Source of the DNA: Candidatus Hydrogenedentota bacterium
Lineage (GTDB): Bacteria > Hydrogenedentota > Hydrogenedentia > Hydrogenedentales > JAEUWI01
NCBI GenBank assembly: GCA_016791475.1
Contig: JAEUWI010000004.1
Coordinates: 124,001-188,000 of the forward strand
DNA: 64,000 nt
Direction of reading: 5' to 3'
In this document: positions 28,656-38,887 of the stretch, piece by piece
Layout: every line of letters begins with the position of its first letter
How positions within the stretch are numbered: the first letter of the stretch is position 1
Position numbers and translations under genes: made by a program
The notes under the pieces: model-generated
Told to the model about the DNA's origin: nothing
The model's database searches: none
Seen by the model: only the letters and a program-made list of their open reading frames with translations

Positions 28656-28850
28656 CTATTGCTTTGCGTTGGTCCGATCAACGATCCAGACTTTGCTCGT
28701 TCCCAGCCGACCAAACATGTTTCGATGGGGCACATGCAACGTATTGGCTACATGGTAACCCTTGAAACGGGTCAGCCAGAACATCTCCCAGAACGAATGG
28801 GTCTTCTTCTGCCCGGCCTTTATAAAATCTTTGGTATCAATCAATGACAT
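28656..28850 (-). CDS. Small hypothetical protein
   Basis: 64 aa. A GGAGG site lies 8 nt before ATG 28850, stronger than at many genes here. The sequence (MSLIDTKDFIKAGQKKTHSFWEMF..) is aromatic and basic, with a possible amphipathic helix around WEMFWLTRFKGYH. I do not recognise a family. Base composition is lower in GC than its neighbours and it sits beside an AT-rich patch, which hints at acquired or non-essential DNA. Confidence 0.45.
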   Translation of the reverse strand: MSLIDTKDFIKAGQKKTHSFWEMFWLTRFKGYHVANTLHVPHRNMFGRLGTSKVWIVDRTNAKQ

Positions 28851-29097
28851 GACGCTATCCCTCCCGGATTTGTCCTACCCTTGAATTATACCGGGTTATG
28901 ACAATTGCGCAACTTCATGGAGCAACATCCAACAAAACCTACCCATGCATTATTTATCAGCAAATCAATAATGCAAGTACAAATAACATAGCATCTTTTA
29001 TCAGCAGACCAATAACCACTCTTTTCAAGCCCAAAACACCAACAGCTCGACCCCATCCCAAACTCGTAATTCAAAATTCTTAATTCTTAATTCTCTT
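28851..29097. repeat. AT-rich spacer with short repeats
   Basis: A patch much richer in A+T than the window. It holds two related copies of TTATCAGC-A/G-A-CAATAA (about 28950 and 28998) and a periodic AATTCTTA run at 29067-29094 that extends past the mnmG stop at 29080, so mnmG's last codons are part of it. Confidence 0.5.
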
Positions 29098-30945
29098 GTG
29101 TTTCTCCACATAGATGTGGAGCACCGCAATGTCCGCCGCGCGAACGCCCGAAATCCGGCTCGCCTGCCCGAAATTTACCGGACGAATCGCCTTCAGCCGA
29201 TCCTTGCACTCCCTCGGGATGCCCGGAATCGCCTCGTAGTCAAGCGTCTCGGGAATGACGCAGTGCTCGGCCTTCTTGAATCGGTCAATATCCCGCTGCT
29301 GTCGGTCCATGTAACCCTGATACTTCGCTCGAATCTCCACCTGCTCCCGAGCCTCAAAGTCGAGGGGAACGGGCGGCGGACAAACTTTGTACAGTGCCTC
29401 GAGCGTCATGTCGGGCCGCCGCAACAATTGAACGGCGGGAATGGACCGCTCGATAGGAGCCCCCCCGCACGCCACCAGGATCTGATTCGTCTCGACAGAG
29501 GGGTCGACCTGGGACTTCTCCAGCCGCTGCATCTCCTCCGCAACCCTTCCCTCCCGTGCGCGCATCTGGTTCAGCACTTCGTCGTTGCCAAAGCCGTAGT
29601 GGGCCAGGCGCACATCCGCATTATCCTGCCGCAGGTGGAGTCGATACTCAGCACGGGAAGTAAACAACCGGTAAGGCTCGATAAGCCCCCGGGTGACGAT
29701 ATCATCCACAAGCACGCCGATATAACCCTCATCTCGACCAATAAATAGCGGCGCTTCGTTGCGCAAAAAGCGCGAAACATTCATTGCCGCATAGAGCCCC
29801 TGCGCGGCCGCCTCTTCGTAGCCCGAAGTTCCGTTGATTTGCCCCGCGTGGAACAGTCCACGGATTTTTTTGGTCTCAAGCGTCGGTTTAAGTTGGGTCG
29901 GTGGCACAAAATCATACTCCACCGCATAGCCGGGTCGAATGATCTCGGCCTCCTCAAGTCCGGGCACGCTGTGGAGGAATTCACGCTGCACCTCTTCGGG
30001 CAGGCTGGTGCTCAGACCATTCACATAGACCTCGTTGGTCATGAGACCCTCGGGCTCCAGGAAGATACGGTGCTCCGTCTTCTCGGGAAAGCGCATCACT
30101 TTGTCTTCGATACTCGGACAATAGCGTGGCCCGATGCCCTCGATCTTGCCGGAGTACAGGGGCGATTTGTCCAGGTTGCGTCGGATGACCTCGTGCGTCG
30201 CTTCGCCGGTATAGCAGAGCCAGCATGAAATCCTGTTCGGGCTGAAGCCTTCGATCGGCGTCGAATAGGAAAAGGGCCGGGGCTCCGTGTCGCCCTTCTG
30301 CTCCTCCATACGACTCGTATCGATACTCCGTTTGTGGATGCGTGGCACCGTTCCCGTCTTCATGCGTCCGGTTTCGATGCCCATCTTCGCGTAGGTAAGC
30401 GACAGATTGTTCGCGGGCTTGTCGCCGCCGCGCCCGCCCTCGATGGTGGTCATACCGAAGTGGAGCCGCCCCCCGAGGAAGGTACCCGTGCACACGATGA
30501 CCGCGCGGGCCGTGATTTCTTCCCCCACGCCCGTGCGAATGCCACAGGCCGCGCCATCCTGCACGAGAATGTCGTCCACCTCGACCTGCTTCAGGCAAAG
30601 ATTGTCCTGGCTCTCGCACACGTACTTCATGTCGAACTGATACATGTGCCGATCCGCCTGCGCGCGGGGCGAGTGTACCGCCGGCCCCTTGGAACGATTC
30701 AGCATCTTGAACTGAATGCCGGTCCGGTCGATGCAGCGTCCCATTTCCCCGCCCAGTGCGTCGATCTCGCGGACAAGCTGCCCCTTGGCAATGCCGCCGA
30801 TGGCCGGATTGCAGGGCATCTTGCCGATATCGTCCAGCTTCATCGTGGCCATCAAGGTGCTGTGGCCCAGGCGCGCGCAACCGAGAGCCGCCTCGATGCC
30901 GGCATGGCCCGCGCCAATCACAATAACGTCGTAATCTCGCTGCAT
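29080..30945 (-). CDS. mnmG: tRNA uridine 5-carboxymethylaminomethyl modification enzyme MnmG
   Basis: 621 aa from ATG 30945 (MQRDYDVIVIGAGHAGIEAA), the standard start and length. With MnmE it installs the cmnm5/nm5 group on U34 of tRNAs. Motifs: FAD-binding GxGxxG, GKMPCNPAIGGIAKGQLVREIDALGG, GTFLGG, GLFHAGQINGTSGYEEAAAQG, FTSRAEYRLHLRQDNAD and a C-terminal helical domain with IPGIPRECKDRLKAIRPVNFGQASRISGVRAADI. The last residues (KHKRIKN) run into an intergenic AATTCTTA repeat, so they are probably not functional. MnmE is not in the window. Confidence 0.97.
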   Translation of the reverse strand: MQRDYDVIVIGAGHAGIEAALGCARLGHSTLMATMKLDDIGKMPCNPAIGGIAKGQLVREIDALGGEMGRCIDRTGIQFKMLNRSKGPAVHSPRAQADRHMYQFDMKYVCESQDNLCLKQVEVDDILVQDGAACGIRTGVGEEITARAVIVCTGTFLGGRLHFGMTTIEGGRGGDKPANNLSLTYAKMGIETGRMKTGTVPRIHKRSIDTSRMEEQKGDTEPRPFSYSTPIEGFSPNRISCWLCYTGEATHEVIRRNLDKSPLYSGKIEGIGPRYCPSIEDKVMRFPEKTEHRIFLEPEGLMTNEVYVNGLSTSLPEEVQREFLHSVPGLEEAEIIRPGYAVEYDFVPPTQLKPTLETKKIRGLFHAGQINGTSGYEEAAAQGLYAAMNVSRFLRNEAPLFIGRDEGYIGVLVDDIVTRGLIEPYRLFTSRAEYRLHLRQDNADVRLAHYGFGNDEVLNQMRAREGRVAEEMQRLEKSQVDPSVETNQILVACGGAPIERSIPAVQLLRRPDMTLEALYKVCPPPVPLDFEAREQVEIRAKYQGYMDRQQRDIDRFKKAEHCVIPETLDYEAIPGIPRECKDRLKAIRPVNFGQASRISGVRAADIAVLHIYVEKHKRIKN

Positions 30946-31010
30946 GGTGGGAAAAACCTGTGTGGAAGGGGGCACCGGCTCGCACGCCGATAACTGGATA
31001 AGCCGCGCGA

Positions 31011-31019
31011 AGTATAGCA
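31011..31019 (-). promoter_or_regulatory. Extended -10 promoter candidate for mnmG
   Basis: Minus-strand TGCTATACT, about 66 nt upstream of the mnmG ATG; no clear -35 box. Confidence 0.4.
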
Positions 31020-31190
31020 CAGGGGGAGTAATTCGGGCGAATTGGGGGTATCGGAGCCCTCCACACAAACCTGGCGTATCGTTATCAGAGGAGGCGCTTT
31101 CCCTGGCAACCGCGCGACACGACGATGCCCGCAAGCTGCTCTCGCGGGCATCGATGAATTGGTTGCGCCAATAGCGCTGCGCTTTTCGCC

Positions 31191-31796
31191 TTACAGGGGA
31201 CGGAACTCCGTGTACACCATCACGGTGACCGTGACGTCGAAGGTGATGGCCTCCGCTTCCAGGAAGCCCGCGCCGTCCAGGTGGAGCACCGGCGTGGCGC
31301 ACTGATCCTCATTCAAATCATTGAGCAGGTCCACGGGGTTCTCAAGCGTCAGGGCGAATTCCGCACCGAGCCCGTCGTTATCGGCCGCGGTGCCGAGAAT
31401 AAGCGGATCGTCGGATCCATCCACATCGATATCCAGCACGGCGGTTTCAAATGGATCGAAATTACCCGCAGTGGCGGTGATGTCGGTGGACTTCAAATCA
31501 ACACGGGTGATGACCGCCATATCGGCGATGAGATCGCCGGCGGCCGCGCGAACCAGCGCGTCGAGCTCTTCCTCATTGAACAGTCCGCAGACCTCGCCGA
31601 GCGCGACATCGGCCTGGCCCGAGGCGGCGGCGAGCGCGGAGATCTCCACGCCCTGTCGCAATTCGAGGGTCACGGGAATGGGCGGGGGAAGAAATCCCAC
31701 GCAACCGGAGAGTTGGGTGGCCGCAAAGGTTGCGAGGCTGGCCGCCATGGTTGCCGCGGCGTACTTCATGCTTCGAGGCGTGACTTCATGTTCCAT
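31191..31796 (-). CDS. Hypothetical lipoprotein
   Basis: 201 aa from ATG 31796, chosen for AGGAG 9 nt upstream. The signal peptide ends in lipobox LSGC, then a beta-rich body: LELRQGVEIS, DIDVDGSDDPLILGTAADNDGLGAEF and FDVTVTVMVYTEFRPL. Acidic and poor in lysine. No family recognised; the shape suggests an exported beta-sandwich protein. Confidence 0.75.
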   Translation of the reverse strand: MEHEVTPRSMKYAAATMAASLATFAATQLSGCVGFLPPPIPVTLELRQGVEISALAAASGQADVALGEVCGLFNEEELDALVRAAAGDLIADMAVITRVDLKSTDITATAGNFDPFETAVLDIDVDGSDDPLILGTAADNDGLGAEFALTLENPVDLLNDLNEDQCATPVLHLDGAGFLEAEAITFDVTVTVMVYTEFRPL

Positions 31797-32093
31797 GGTG
31801 CTTGAACTCCTGTTGCCCCAGGTTGGTTGTTCACTACCTGCCACGTAAGACACTAACGCCCGCATCGCGCGACGTTACAACAAAGGGAGCTGGACCCCGT
31901 CCCCGGCAGCGGGTGTGCGCCTCGAAATATACCCCAGTGTCGCAATCATTGAATAGCGACAAAAGTACTATACACTGCTATTGTTGGTGCAAATACTGAT
32001 CAAATGCCGAGAAAATGCGGGAATGTCCCGAATTTTGAGGCCGCGGCCCCATCGTCCCGCCCGTCTATCCCACAACGAATCTTCAGAAAAAAT

Positions 32094-35000
32094 TCATGCG
32101 TCCCCACGCCCCTGGCGGAGGTGTTTCTCGATTTTTCCGAGTAACTCCGCGTGACGGAACGGTTTTCCGATGATGTCGGTCGCGCCGCCAGCCATGATTT
32201 CCCGGGTCTCTTCGTCCAATACGCCGCCGGTGACGAAAATTATTGGAATTGTCCCACCGCCTTCCATCCCTCGTATCCGGCGCATCGTTTCGATACCGTC
32301 CATTCCGGGCATGGCGCGATCCATGAGTACGATATCGGGTCGCCAGTGTTCGAATATCTCCAGCGCTTCGGCGCCGCCGGGCGCCCCCTTAACCTCAAAG
32401 CCGGAACCGGTCAGGAGTTTGTCAAGAACGCTCCGATTCGTGTCGATGTCGTCCACGACAAGAACACGCGCCGGGATGTCCGCACTGGGCGTGCTCTGAA
32501 CCCGCGCCGCGCTCCGGGCGTCCACCACATCCTGTTGCGCACCAGTTGTCACGGGCAACCGCATGTAAACCCGCGTCCCCACGCCGGGTGTGGATTCGAT
32601 GGAGATACTTCCGCCAAGCGCCTCGATCTGCCGCTTGCTGATGGGCAGACCAAGGCCCGCGCCCCCGACGCGGCTCCCGGCCGAGGCCTGCTCGAAGGGC
32701 TCAAAAACCCGTTCCAGTTCCCGCGACTCGATACCGGGGCCCGTGTCCTCCAACGCAATGCACAGGCCCATGGCGCCGGGTTCGCGATCAGCCGGCTCCA
32801 CCCCACTCGTCAATGTGATGCTTCCGGCTTCGGTGAACTTGATGGCGTTGCCCACGGCATTGATAAGAACCTGGCGGAGTTTTGCCTGATCCGCGACTAT
32901 ATATTCCGGCACCGCCGGATCCACTTCCCACGTCATTCGCACCCGCTCTTCGTCCACTTGCACGGCGAGCATACGCATTAGACGTTCGAGCATCTCCCGA
33001 AAATTGAAAGTGGACACCGTGACGGAAATCCTGCCCGACTCGATCCGCGCCATTTCGAGGACATTGTTGATGAGGTCCAGGAGGTGGTCGCCGCTTCGCG
33101 CAATAATTTCGAGGTTCACCGCATCTTCCGGCGAGCGGGCGGACGAATTCTGCATGACCTGCACGTGGCCGAGGATGGCGTTCATGGGGGTGCGAATCTC
33201 GTGCGAAACATGGGCGAGAAATTGACTCTTGGCGCGGTTCGCCGCCTCGGCCTGCTCCTTCGCGTCGCGCAACCGCCGCTCCGACACCCGGAGTACCGCA
33301 TAGTTTCGGATAAGTAGAAGCAACGTCCCCAGGCTGAGCCCGGCGAAAAGCCCCATGGGGAGCAGGAAACTCCGCGTCGCCCACAGCGGGGGCATAACGG
33401 TAAATTGCGCGCGGGCGGGCGTCGGATCTACATTGAAATCGGTATCCGCCGCACGTACCTCAAACACGTAGTCCCCCGCGCCCAGGTGGGGGGAGATTGT
33501 GCTTCGCTCCTTGGAAAAGGGCGTCCAGACCGCAGTCGCCCCGCCCGTTTCGGTAATGCGCCACGAGTACACAAGCTCCTCCCGTGGCGTCAATTCCCAC
33601 GGATCCACCGCATCGAATTGGAAAACGCGAAGCTCCCCCGGGGCGATTCTCCCCGGACTCAGCCGAATCCGGGTCTCGGGCGGCTCCGACGACGCCACAT
33701 AGCGGAGGACACCGCCGCCGGCTATCTCCACCCAGAGGTTGCCTTGGGGATCCTCTACAATCGCCGATACACCCCCGCGAAGGAATCCCGGCGTATCGCC
33801 GTACCAGCGCCAACGCCCTTCCGAGTAGCACGCCACGCCCAGGTCAAGCGCCCCCGTCCACAACCGCCCGCTCCGGCTGCGAAAGAGGCACGAAACACGG
33901 GCGCTCGGATTCTTCTCGAAGGGCGCCCGCAGGCTCAGATTACCGTCGCGATAGAAAAAAACGCCTTCCTCGTTCGACCCCACCAGGAAACCACCTTCCC
34001 CTTCTTCCACAATACCCCGAAAGTTCTTCCCCGACTGAATACGGTGAAGAAGTCGCATGCCGCCACCGTCCTCCAGCGCCCACTCGGTCAGGACGGTCAG
34101 CGTTGAAACCAGTAGATGCCCGGAGCTGGTTTCGATGACGGTATTGACCTCCTCAACATCGGACTGGGGACTGGCCGCCGCGAGGCGCCATTCTCCGCCG
34201 ATGTACTCGTAGATCTGATCGAGATTCCACGCAAAGATCCGACCGGCGCGGGCTTCAAGCAGGCTGTCCACCGCAGGCGGCAGGGCAATTCGTCGCCGTT
34301 CCTCCCTTCGCTTTATATCCCATTGCAGCGCCAGCCCCTCCTTCAACAGCCACACCGTGCCGTCGTTCCCCTTTTCCATGGAAACGTATTCGCCCGGTTC
34401 CACCTGACCTATCGCGTGCCAGCCGTCCACCGTAAACTGCATGACCTGGCCCGGCGCGCTAACGGTGATCGCGTCTGTCGACTCGTCGGCATAAATTGAG
34501 GAAAACCGGCCGTCGGAGGCATGGGGAAAAACCGTCCACCCCTGCTCGCCGATGCGAAACACCCCCAGTTTGCTGCCAACCCACAACTCGCCCGTTTCCG
34601 GGAAGCGGCGCAGGGTCTGCAACGGCACCGTCGGCCCATCCCGTAATATGGGGATGGGATAGGTCTCGTCTCCGTCGAGGAACTCCGCACGGTACTCCCA
34701 GGCGATGGCCACCCGTTCATCCGGATACGCGGCCAGCGCCCGGGCGAATTCGTTCGAAATCTTGCGCCATGTCGCCTCGCCGGGGGCCATGCGCCACAAA
34801 CCGCTCCTGCTGCCCGCATAGAGCGTGAGTCCCGGTGTCTCCAGCAGCACCTCCGGTGCTTCCACCGTCTCATCGCCCGCCTGCTGCGTCCAGCGCGCGC
34901 CGTCCCAGCGGAGAATCCCCCGCCCCGCGCTCCCCGCAAAAATGCGCCCATCCGCCAGGCGCAGCAACCCCACAATCGCCTGGTCCGTTCCGGAAGTCGC

Positions 35001-35546
35001 ACGGTCCAGCACGAGGGACCAGCGGCCCCGTGGAACCCCTTCCCCACTGCCGCCGGGCTCCGGTGCGAATTCGATCACGCGCCCTTTTGTGAGCCCGAAC
35101 CAGAGGCGACCATCCGGCAGACTCAAAATCGAGAATACCGACGGCGTCTCCAGCTCGGGTAGTCCCGTGGACATCACCTTCCACCCCTCACCAGAGTACA
35201 CCGCAATCCCCTCCACCATACCGACCCACATCCGGCCCGCCGAATCCGCCCGTAGCACCCGGACATCCAGCGACGGCAGCCCCGATTCCCGGCCAAAGCT
35301 CTTCCAGGAAAGCCCGTCATAGCGCGATACGCCCCGGCCCCAGCAGCCAAACCAGAGCGCGCCGTCCGGCGTACGCTCAATGCTGCGCACCACCGCACCC
35401 GCCAACCCTGACTCGGCGGTGTATTGCTGCACGGGATAGATGGGGGCGGCGTAAGACTCCGCCGAAATGGAGAAGAAAAGGATTAGTACTTTCCACGCTG
35501 GACCGATTGCGCCCCGCAATGAAAGGAAGGCGCGATTCCCCCGCAC
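32094..35546 (-). CDS. Hybrid two-component sensor kinase with periplasmic propeller
   Basis: 1150 aa from GTG 35546, chosen because AGGAG lies 7 nt upstream and the signal peptide ([27 protein letters not shown]) starts there. A long periplasmic sensor of two propeller-like repeat sets ([32 protein letters not shown]) and a Y_Y_Y domain precede one transmembrane helix. Cytoplasmic parts: coiled region, HisKA with H of [15 protein letters not shown], HATPase_c ([25 protein letters not shown]), and a receiver domain ([15 protein letters not shown]). No DNA-binding output domain, so it must pass phosphate elsewhere. Confidence 0.92.
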   Translation of the reverse strand: MRGNRAFLSLRGAIGPAWKVLILFFSISAESYAAPIYPVQQYTAESGLAGAVVRSIERTPDGALWFGCWGRGVSRYDGLSWKSFGRESGLPSLDVRVLRADSAGRMWVGMVEGIAVYSGEGWKVMSTGLPELETPSVFSILSLPDGRLWFGLTKGRVIEFAPEPGGSGEGVPRGRWSLVLDRATSGTDQAIVGLLRLADGRIFAGSAGRGILRWDGARWTQQAGDETVEAPEVLLETPGLTLYAGSRSGLWRMAPGEATWRKISNEFARALAAYPDERVAIAWEYRAEFLDGDETYPIPILRDGPTVPLQTLRRFPETGELWVGSKLGVFRIGEQGWTVFPHASDGRFSSIYADESTDAITVSAPGQVMQFTVDGWHAIGQVEPGEYVSMEKGNDGTVWLLKEGLALQWDIKRREERRRIALPPAVDSLLEARAGRIFAWNLDQIYEYIGGEWRLAAASPQSDVEEVNTVIETSSGHLLVSTLTVLTEWALEDGGGMRLLHRIQSGKNFRGIVEEGEGGFLVGSNEEGVFFYRDGNLSLRAPFEKNPSARVSCLFRSRSGRLWTGALDLGVACYSEGRWRWYGDTPGFLRGGVSAIVEDPQGNLWVEIAGGGVLRYVASSEPPETRIRLSPGRIAPGELRVFQFDAVDPWELTPREELVYSWRITETGGATAVWTPFSKERSTISPHLGAGDYVFEVRAADTDFNVDPTPARAQFTVMPPLWATRSFLLPMGLFAGLSLGTLLLLIRNYAVLRVSERRLRDAKEQAEAANRAKSQFLAHVSHEIRTPMNAILGHVQVMQNSSARSPEDAVNLEIIARSGDHLLDLINNVLEMARIESGRISVTVSTFNFREMLERLMRMLAVQVDEERVRMTWEVDPAVPEYIVADQAKLRQVLINAVGNAIKFTEAGSITLTSGVEPADREPGAMGLCIALEDTGPGIESRELERVFEPFEQASAGSRVGGAGLGLPISKRQIEALGGSISIESTPGVGTRVYMRLPVTTGAQQDVVDARSAARVQSTPSADIPARVLVVDDIDTNRSVLDKLLTGSGFEVKGAPGGAEALEIFEHWRPDIVLMDRAMPGMDGIETMRRIRGMEGGGTIPIIFVTGGVLDEETREIMAGGATDIIGKPFRHAELLGKIEKHLRQGRGDA

Positions 35547-35910
35547 ATCCTGTCTCCTGATGAGTGCAATCAAGCCTCGAACCTCCCCGTGGGTCAAGCG
35601 CACCACCCAACCCTCAATCCAGTCTCCCCTCAGGTTGAGTGCGCGGCACACCTCTATTGTCGCAGATCTCGACGATTAATGCCATTCCGCGAATTGCTTA
35701 CCAGGTTTATTGCACGCAAAGGCGCGAAGGCGCAAAGATAAATGGGATGGGAGTCCAATCCGGTCTTATCTGGATTGCAGGAAGACGAAAGGCGTGTATC
35801 GATTCCTCTCCTGTTTTTTCTTCGTGATCTTCGCGCTCTTCGTGGTAAAACGATGGGTTGCGGCTAATAGCGGTACTCAGTAGTCTCGCACCACTATCCT
35901 TTATTGCGGT
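35547..35910. other. Gap with two periodic non-coding repeats
   Basis: About 360 bp with no convincing gene. It contains a run of GCAAAG/GCGAAG units at about 35715-35737 and a run of TTCGTGATC, TTCGCGCTC and TTCGTGGTA at about 35819-35847, each with a 9-bp period. I have seen similar periodic strings in intergenic DNA of environmental genomes but cannot confirm. Confidence 0.5.
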
Positions 35911-36687
35911 TCAGATCTGCGAGTACGCCGTCGGCTTCAATATCCGGTTGTGGATGTTCGAGACGGTGTCCTTGTACTGCGGATCGCCGCTGAGGGCCTT
36001 CCATTTATCGCTCGCGACAAACTTGGCCCAGCTTGCGTCGTGGTCGGGCATGTCGTCGAAGACGACCATGTAGGTCAGGTTCGGCATGCGCGCCCCGGCA
36101 ATGGTCTCTCCAAAGAACACGGGCGTCAGCCCCGTCTCCAGGAAGATCGCAATCTCGCCGCCTTCGTTGAACATTTCGATCTTCTTCTTCGCAAACTTCT
36201 CGCTGTGGCTCTCGTAGGTTCGGAGTTCGAAAATGCGATCCTTCTTCTCCGGTACCGCCAGCTTCGGCATGCCGCTGAAAGCCAGCATGAGGCTGGTTTC
36301 ATACCGCACGAAATTCGGACTATTCGGTGGCGTATCAAGGAACTCGCCGCCCGCCTTTTGAAACTCCTCATCGGCGGCGAGGGTGGCGCGGGCCGCCGCA
36401 TACGACGCGAGGGAAGCATGGGTCAGCAGGACTTCGAGGTGGGTCCATTCGCCGCCGTAGACCCCGGTGAACACACCCACGGGGCCGATCCCGGCGCGGT
36501 TCCACGCGGGGATGGCGGCGTTCTCCAGGAAAGCATGGATGGCCCCGTTGCGATCCCCCGGCAGCAATTGGTAGGTGCGGTGTTCGTAGTATTCCCGTTC
36601 CACGGGCTTCTCCTCGGCGGTTGCGCCCAGGGTGGTTAAGGCCGCGCCGGTAAGGGCGGCTCCGGCGAGAAATTCGCGTCGTTCCAT
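35911..36687 (-). CDS. NIPSNAP family protein with exported N-terminus
   Basis: 258 aa from ATG 36687 (MERREFLAGAALTGAALTTLGATA), a Tat-like signal with the double arginine. Two ferredoxin-like NIPSNAP domains follow: EHRTYQLLPGDRNGAIHAFLENAAIPAWNRAGIGPVGVFTG and IFELRTYESHSEKFAKKKIEMFNEGGEIAIFLETGLTPVFFGE. Family function is unclear. No partner genes. Confidence 0.88.
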   Translation of the reverse strand: MERREFLAGAALTGAALTTLGATAEEKPVEREYYEHRTYQLLPGDRNGAIHAFLENAAIPAWNRAGIGPVGVFTGVYGGEWTHLEVLLTHASLASYAAARATLAADEEFQKAGGEFLDTPPNSPNFVRYETSLMLAFSGMPKLAVPEKKDRIFELRTYESHSEKFAKKKIEMFNEGGEIAIFLETGLTPVFFGETIAGARMPNLTYMVVFDDMPDHDASWAKFVASDKWKALSGDPQYKDTVSNIHNRILKPTAYSQI

Positions 36688-36911
36688 GGGGTAGGCCTTT
36701 CGGGTTGATATAATCATGTAGATGGCTCGGCAATTCGGGCAGCGATACGATAACACACGTAGCGGGGGGCGGCGCCATACCTTCTGACCAGTCCCTGTTG
36801 TCCCTTTAGTCCCCGGCTCTCCCCCTAAGTTTCCCGTTGCATTTTCCCCCGCAATGCGCTAGCCTTTTCGGACACGGGCCACAGCAACTTATTCTACTGG
36901 AGGGAGATACC

Positions 36912-37235
36912 ATGCTGATTGTAAACACGGAAACCATACCCGGATACAACGTCGTCCGCGTACTCGGCCTTGTGCAGGGCAACACCATCCGAGCGAAGCA
37001 CGCGGGTAAAGACATCATGGCGGGCCTCAAAAACCTCGTGGGCGGCGAACTCAAAGGCTACACCGAACTGCTCACTGAATCGCGACGGGAAGCCATGAGC
37101 CGCATGATCGCCCAGGCCAACGAGCTTGGGGCGAATTGCGTGCTCAACGTGCGCTTCAGCACCAGCTCCATCACCCAGGGCGCCGCCGAACTCTACGCCT
37201 ACGGCACCGCCGTCATCGTCCAGCCGATCCAATAG
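36912..37235 (+). CDS. YbjQ/DUF74 family protein
   Basis: 107 aa from ATG 36912 (GGGAG 6 nt upstream). MLIVNTETIPGYNVVRVLGLVQGNTIRAKHAGKDIMAGLKNLVGGELKGYTELLTESRREA is the YbjQ pentameric-domain signature; length is usual. A homomeric ring with a possible metal site; physiological role unknown. First of three genes with a second YbjQ copy and PrsW. Confidence 0.95.
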   Translation: MLIVNTETIPGYNVVRVLGLVQGNTIRAKHAGKDIMAGLKNLVGGELKGYTELLTESRREAMSRMIAQANELGANCVLNVRFSTSSITQGAAELYAYGTAVIVQPIQ

Positions 37236-37246
37236 GAAGCTGCACC

Positions 37247-37717
37247 ATGGAAGATCTCATAGGAACAGCTATCGCTTTTGGCATCCCCATCACGCTCCTC
37301 GCAATTGGATTCTTTAATGGCCGCCACGTCGAACGGAGGCACCTGCGCAATCTCGATGAGCGAGAGGCCCGCGTCGCCCACCTCATCGTCACCAACACGA
37401 AATTTATCCCCCGCGAACTCGGCTATCGCCGCGCCGAGATGCTGATGGGCGAAGCGGTCATCGGCTCGGATTACTTCAAGAACTTCCTGGCCGGTCTCCG
37501 CTCTTTCTTTGGCGGCGAACTCAAATCGCTGGAGACCCTCATGGACAGGGCGCGACGCGAAGCCACCCTGCGCGTGCTGGAGCATGCCGCGTCCCGCGGA
37601 GCTTCGGCCGTGTTCAACATCCGCCTGGAAACGTCCAACATTGGCGCGATGCAAGGGAAGAAACAGGCGCCCATGGCTGAAGTGCTGGTCTACGGCACGG
37701 CCTGCTACATTGACTAA
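37247..37717 (+). CDS. Membrane-anchored YbjQ/DUF74 protein
   Basis: 156 aa. One N-terminal transmembrane helix (GTAIAFGIPITLLAIGFFNG), then a DUF74 domain: GYRRAEMLMGEAVIGSDYFKNFLAGLRSFFGGELKSLETLMDRARREATLRVLEHAASRGASAVFNIRLETS. This anchored variant sits 12 nt after the soluble copy and overlaps the next gene, so all three are probably one operon. Confidence 0.92.
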   Translation: MEDLIGTAIAFGIPITLLAIGFFNGRHVERRHLRNLDEREARVAHLIVTNTKFIPRELGYRRAEMLMGEAVIGSDYFKNFLAGLRSFFGGELKSLETLMDRARREATLRVLEHAASRGASAVFNIRLETSNIGAMQGKKQAPMAEVLVYGTACYID

Positions 37718-38498
37718 GAAAGACCCCCACTCCATACGGAATGAGCCCTTCTACGGGGACGCCTTCCAGCAATCGAAGGACTCCGTCTACCAGGAACCCG
37801 GCTTTCACGTCGCACCCGCCGTAACGCGCAATGAGGAGCGCGCGCTCCACACCGTGTGGGACGAGCCCACGCTGCGCGCCGGTGGCGCGATGCTCCCGCC
37901 CGAGGCCTTCACCTATTCGGCGTGGTATGAAGAACAGCTCGCCCGGACGCCCGCTTGGAAAAGCTGGGCCACGCTCCTGGCCCTGGCCGTTTGCGGCGGC
38001 CCCTTCGCCATTCTCGCCACGCTGGCCACCACGATGACCGACGGCATGGCCGGCGGCCTGATCTATCTCATCGTCATCGGACCAGCCATTGAGGAGATGA
38101 TGAAGATCGGCGCGGCCCTCCTCATCCTGGAAAATCGCCCCTGGCTCTTTCGCAACGGAATGCAAACGGTCATCGCCGCCGCGTCCGCCGGGCTACTCTT
38201 TGCCGTGGTGGAAAATCTCCTCTACATCCACGTCTACAATCCCGAGGGCACCGAGAGCTTTCGCCTCTGGCGCTGGACCGTCTGCACCGCGCTCCACACC
38301 GGCACCAGCACGATAGCGGGCTTGGGCCTGATGCGCATGTGGAGCAAGGCCACAGCCCCCGCACGATCAGAAGCCGGCATCGAATTCCAGCGCCCCCAGG
38401 TGCTGGACGCCTATCCCTACATCCTCACGGCAGTGGTCATCCACGGTGCCTACAATGGGTTCGCAGTCGTGATGTCGTGGGCTACGGACTGGATTTGA
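37710..38498 (+). CDS. PrsW-type intramembrane metalloprotease family protein
   Basis: 262 aa from TTG 37710, inferred because it overlaps the preceding stop and the reading frame codes well from there; no strong ribosome site is visible, so the start is uncertain. Motifs in order: EEMMK (about 130), FAVVENLLY (about 170), RWTVCTALHTG (about 198) and HGAYNGF (about 250) match the PrsW/CPBP-like membrane protease set of glutamates and histidines. About 6 transmembrane helices. Such proteins cleave anti-sigma factors or other membrane substrates; substrate here unknown. Confidence 0.85.
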   Translation: MTKKDPHSIRNEPFYGDAFQQSKDSVYQEPGFHVAPAVTRNEERALHTVWDEPTLRAGGAMLPPEAFTYSAWYEEQLARTPAWKSWATLLALAVCGGPFAILATLATTMTDGMAGGLIYLIVIGPAIEEMMKIGAALLILENRPWLFRNGMQTVIAAASAGLLFAVVENLLYIHVYNPEGTESFRLWRWTVCTALHTGTSTIAGLGLMRMWSKATAPARSEAGIEFQRPQVLDAYPYILTAVVIHGAYNGFAVVMSWATDWI

Positions 38499-38887
38499 GG
38501 GGATGGCGGCGACTCTCTCGTTCGCACCCTGAAAGGGCAAAAAGATGGGGAGCTTTCCTTTTCCTCGGCGTTGTTCGCCGCGGCGAACTGAAAGCTGCGC
38601 TGGCCCTTCGGGCCGGAAGAGTGATTCGATCCGCCTTCGAGAACAATTGCCGGAAGATTGCCTGTGCCTGCGGTAATTGGACGAATCTCGCCTCGAGAAA
38701 CCCACGTGATTGAACGAATGCACACTCAAAACGGATGATCTACTATTACGCCTCGCACATGCCCATTTCCGTGACACTCCGTGCTTTTCCGTGGTCAACA
38801 ATCCCTCGGGGTTGCGCCAAACGGACACGAATACCCCATCACCCATGCGAAAGATTCTTGCATCAGCCCCTTCCCCGCTTTTGCAGC
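38499..38887. other. Gap with palindrome
   Basis: No convincing gene in 389 bp. A perfect 16-bp palindrome GTTCGCCGCGGCGAAC lies at 38573-38588, flanked by complementary AGCTTTC and GAAAGCT, so it can form a larger hairpin; no T run follows on either strand. Confidence 0.45.

Noticed and set aside
28596-28847. 83-aa plus-strand frame
   Set aside because: It starts within the terminator and opposes a minus-strand frame with a far better ribosome site.
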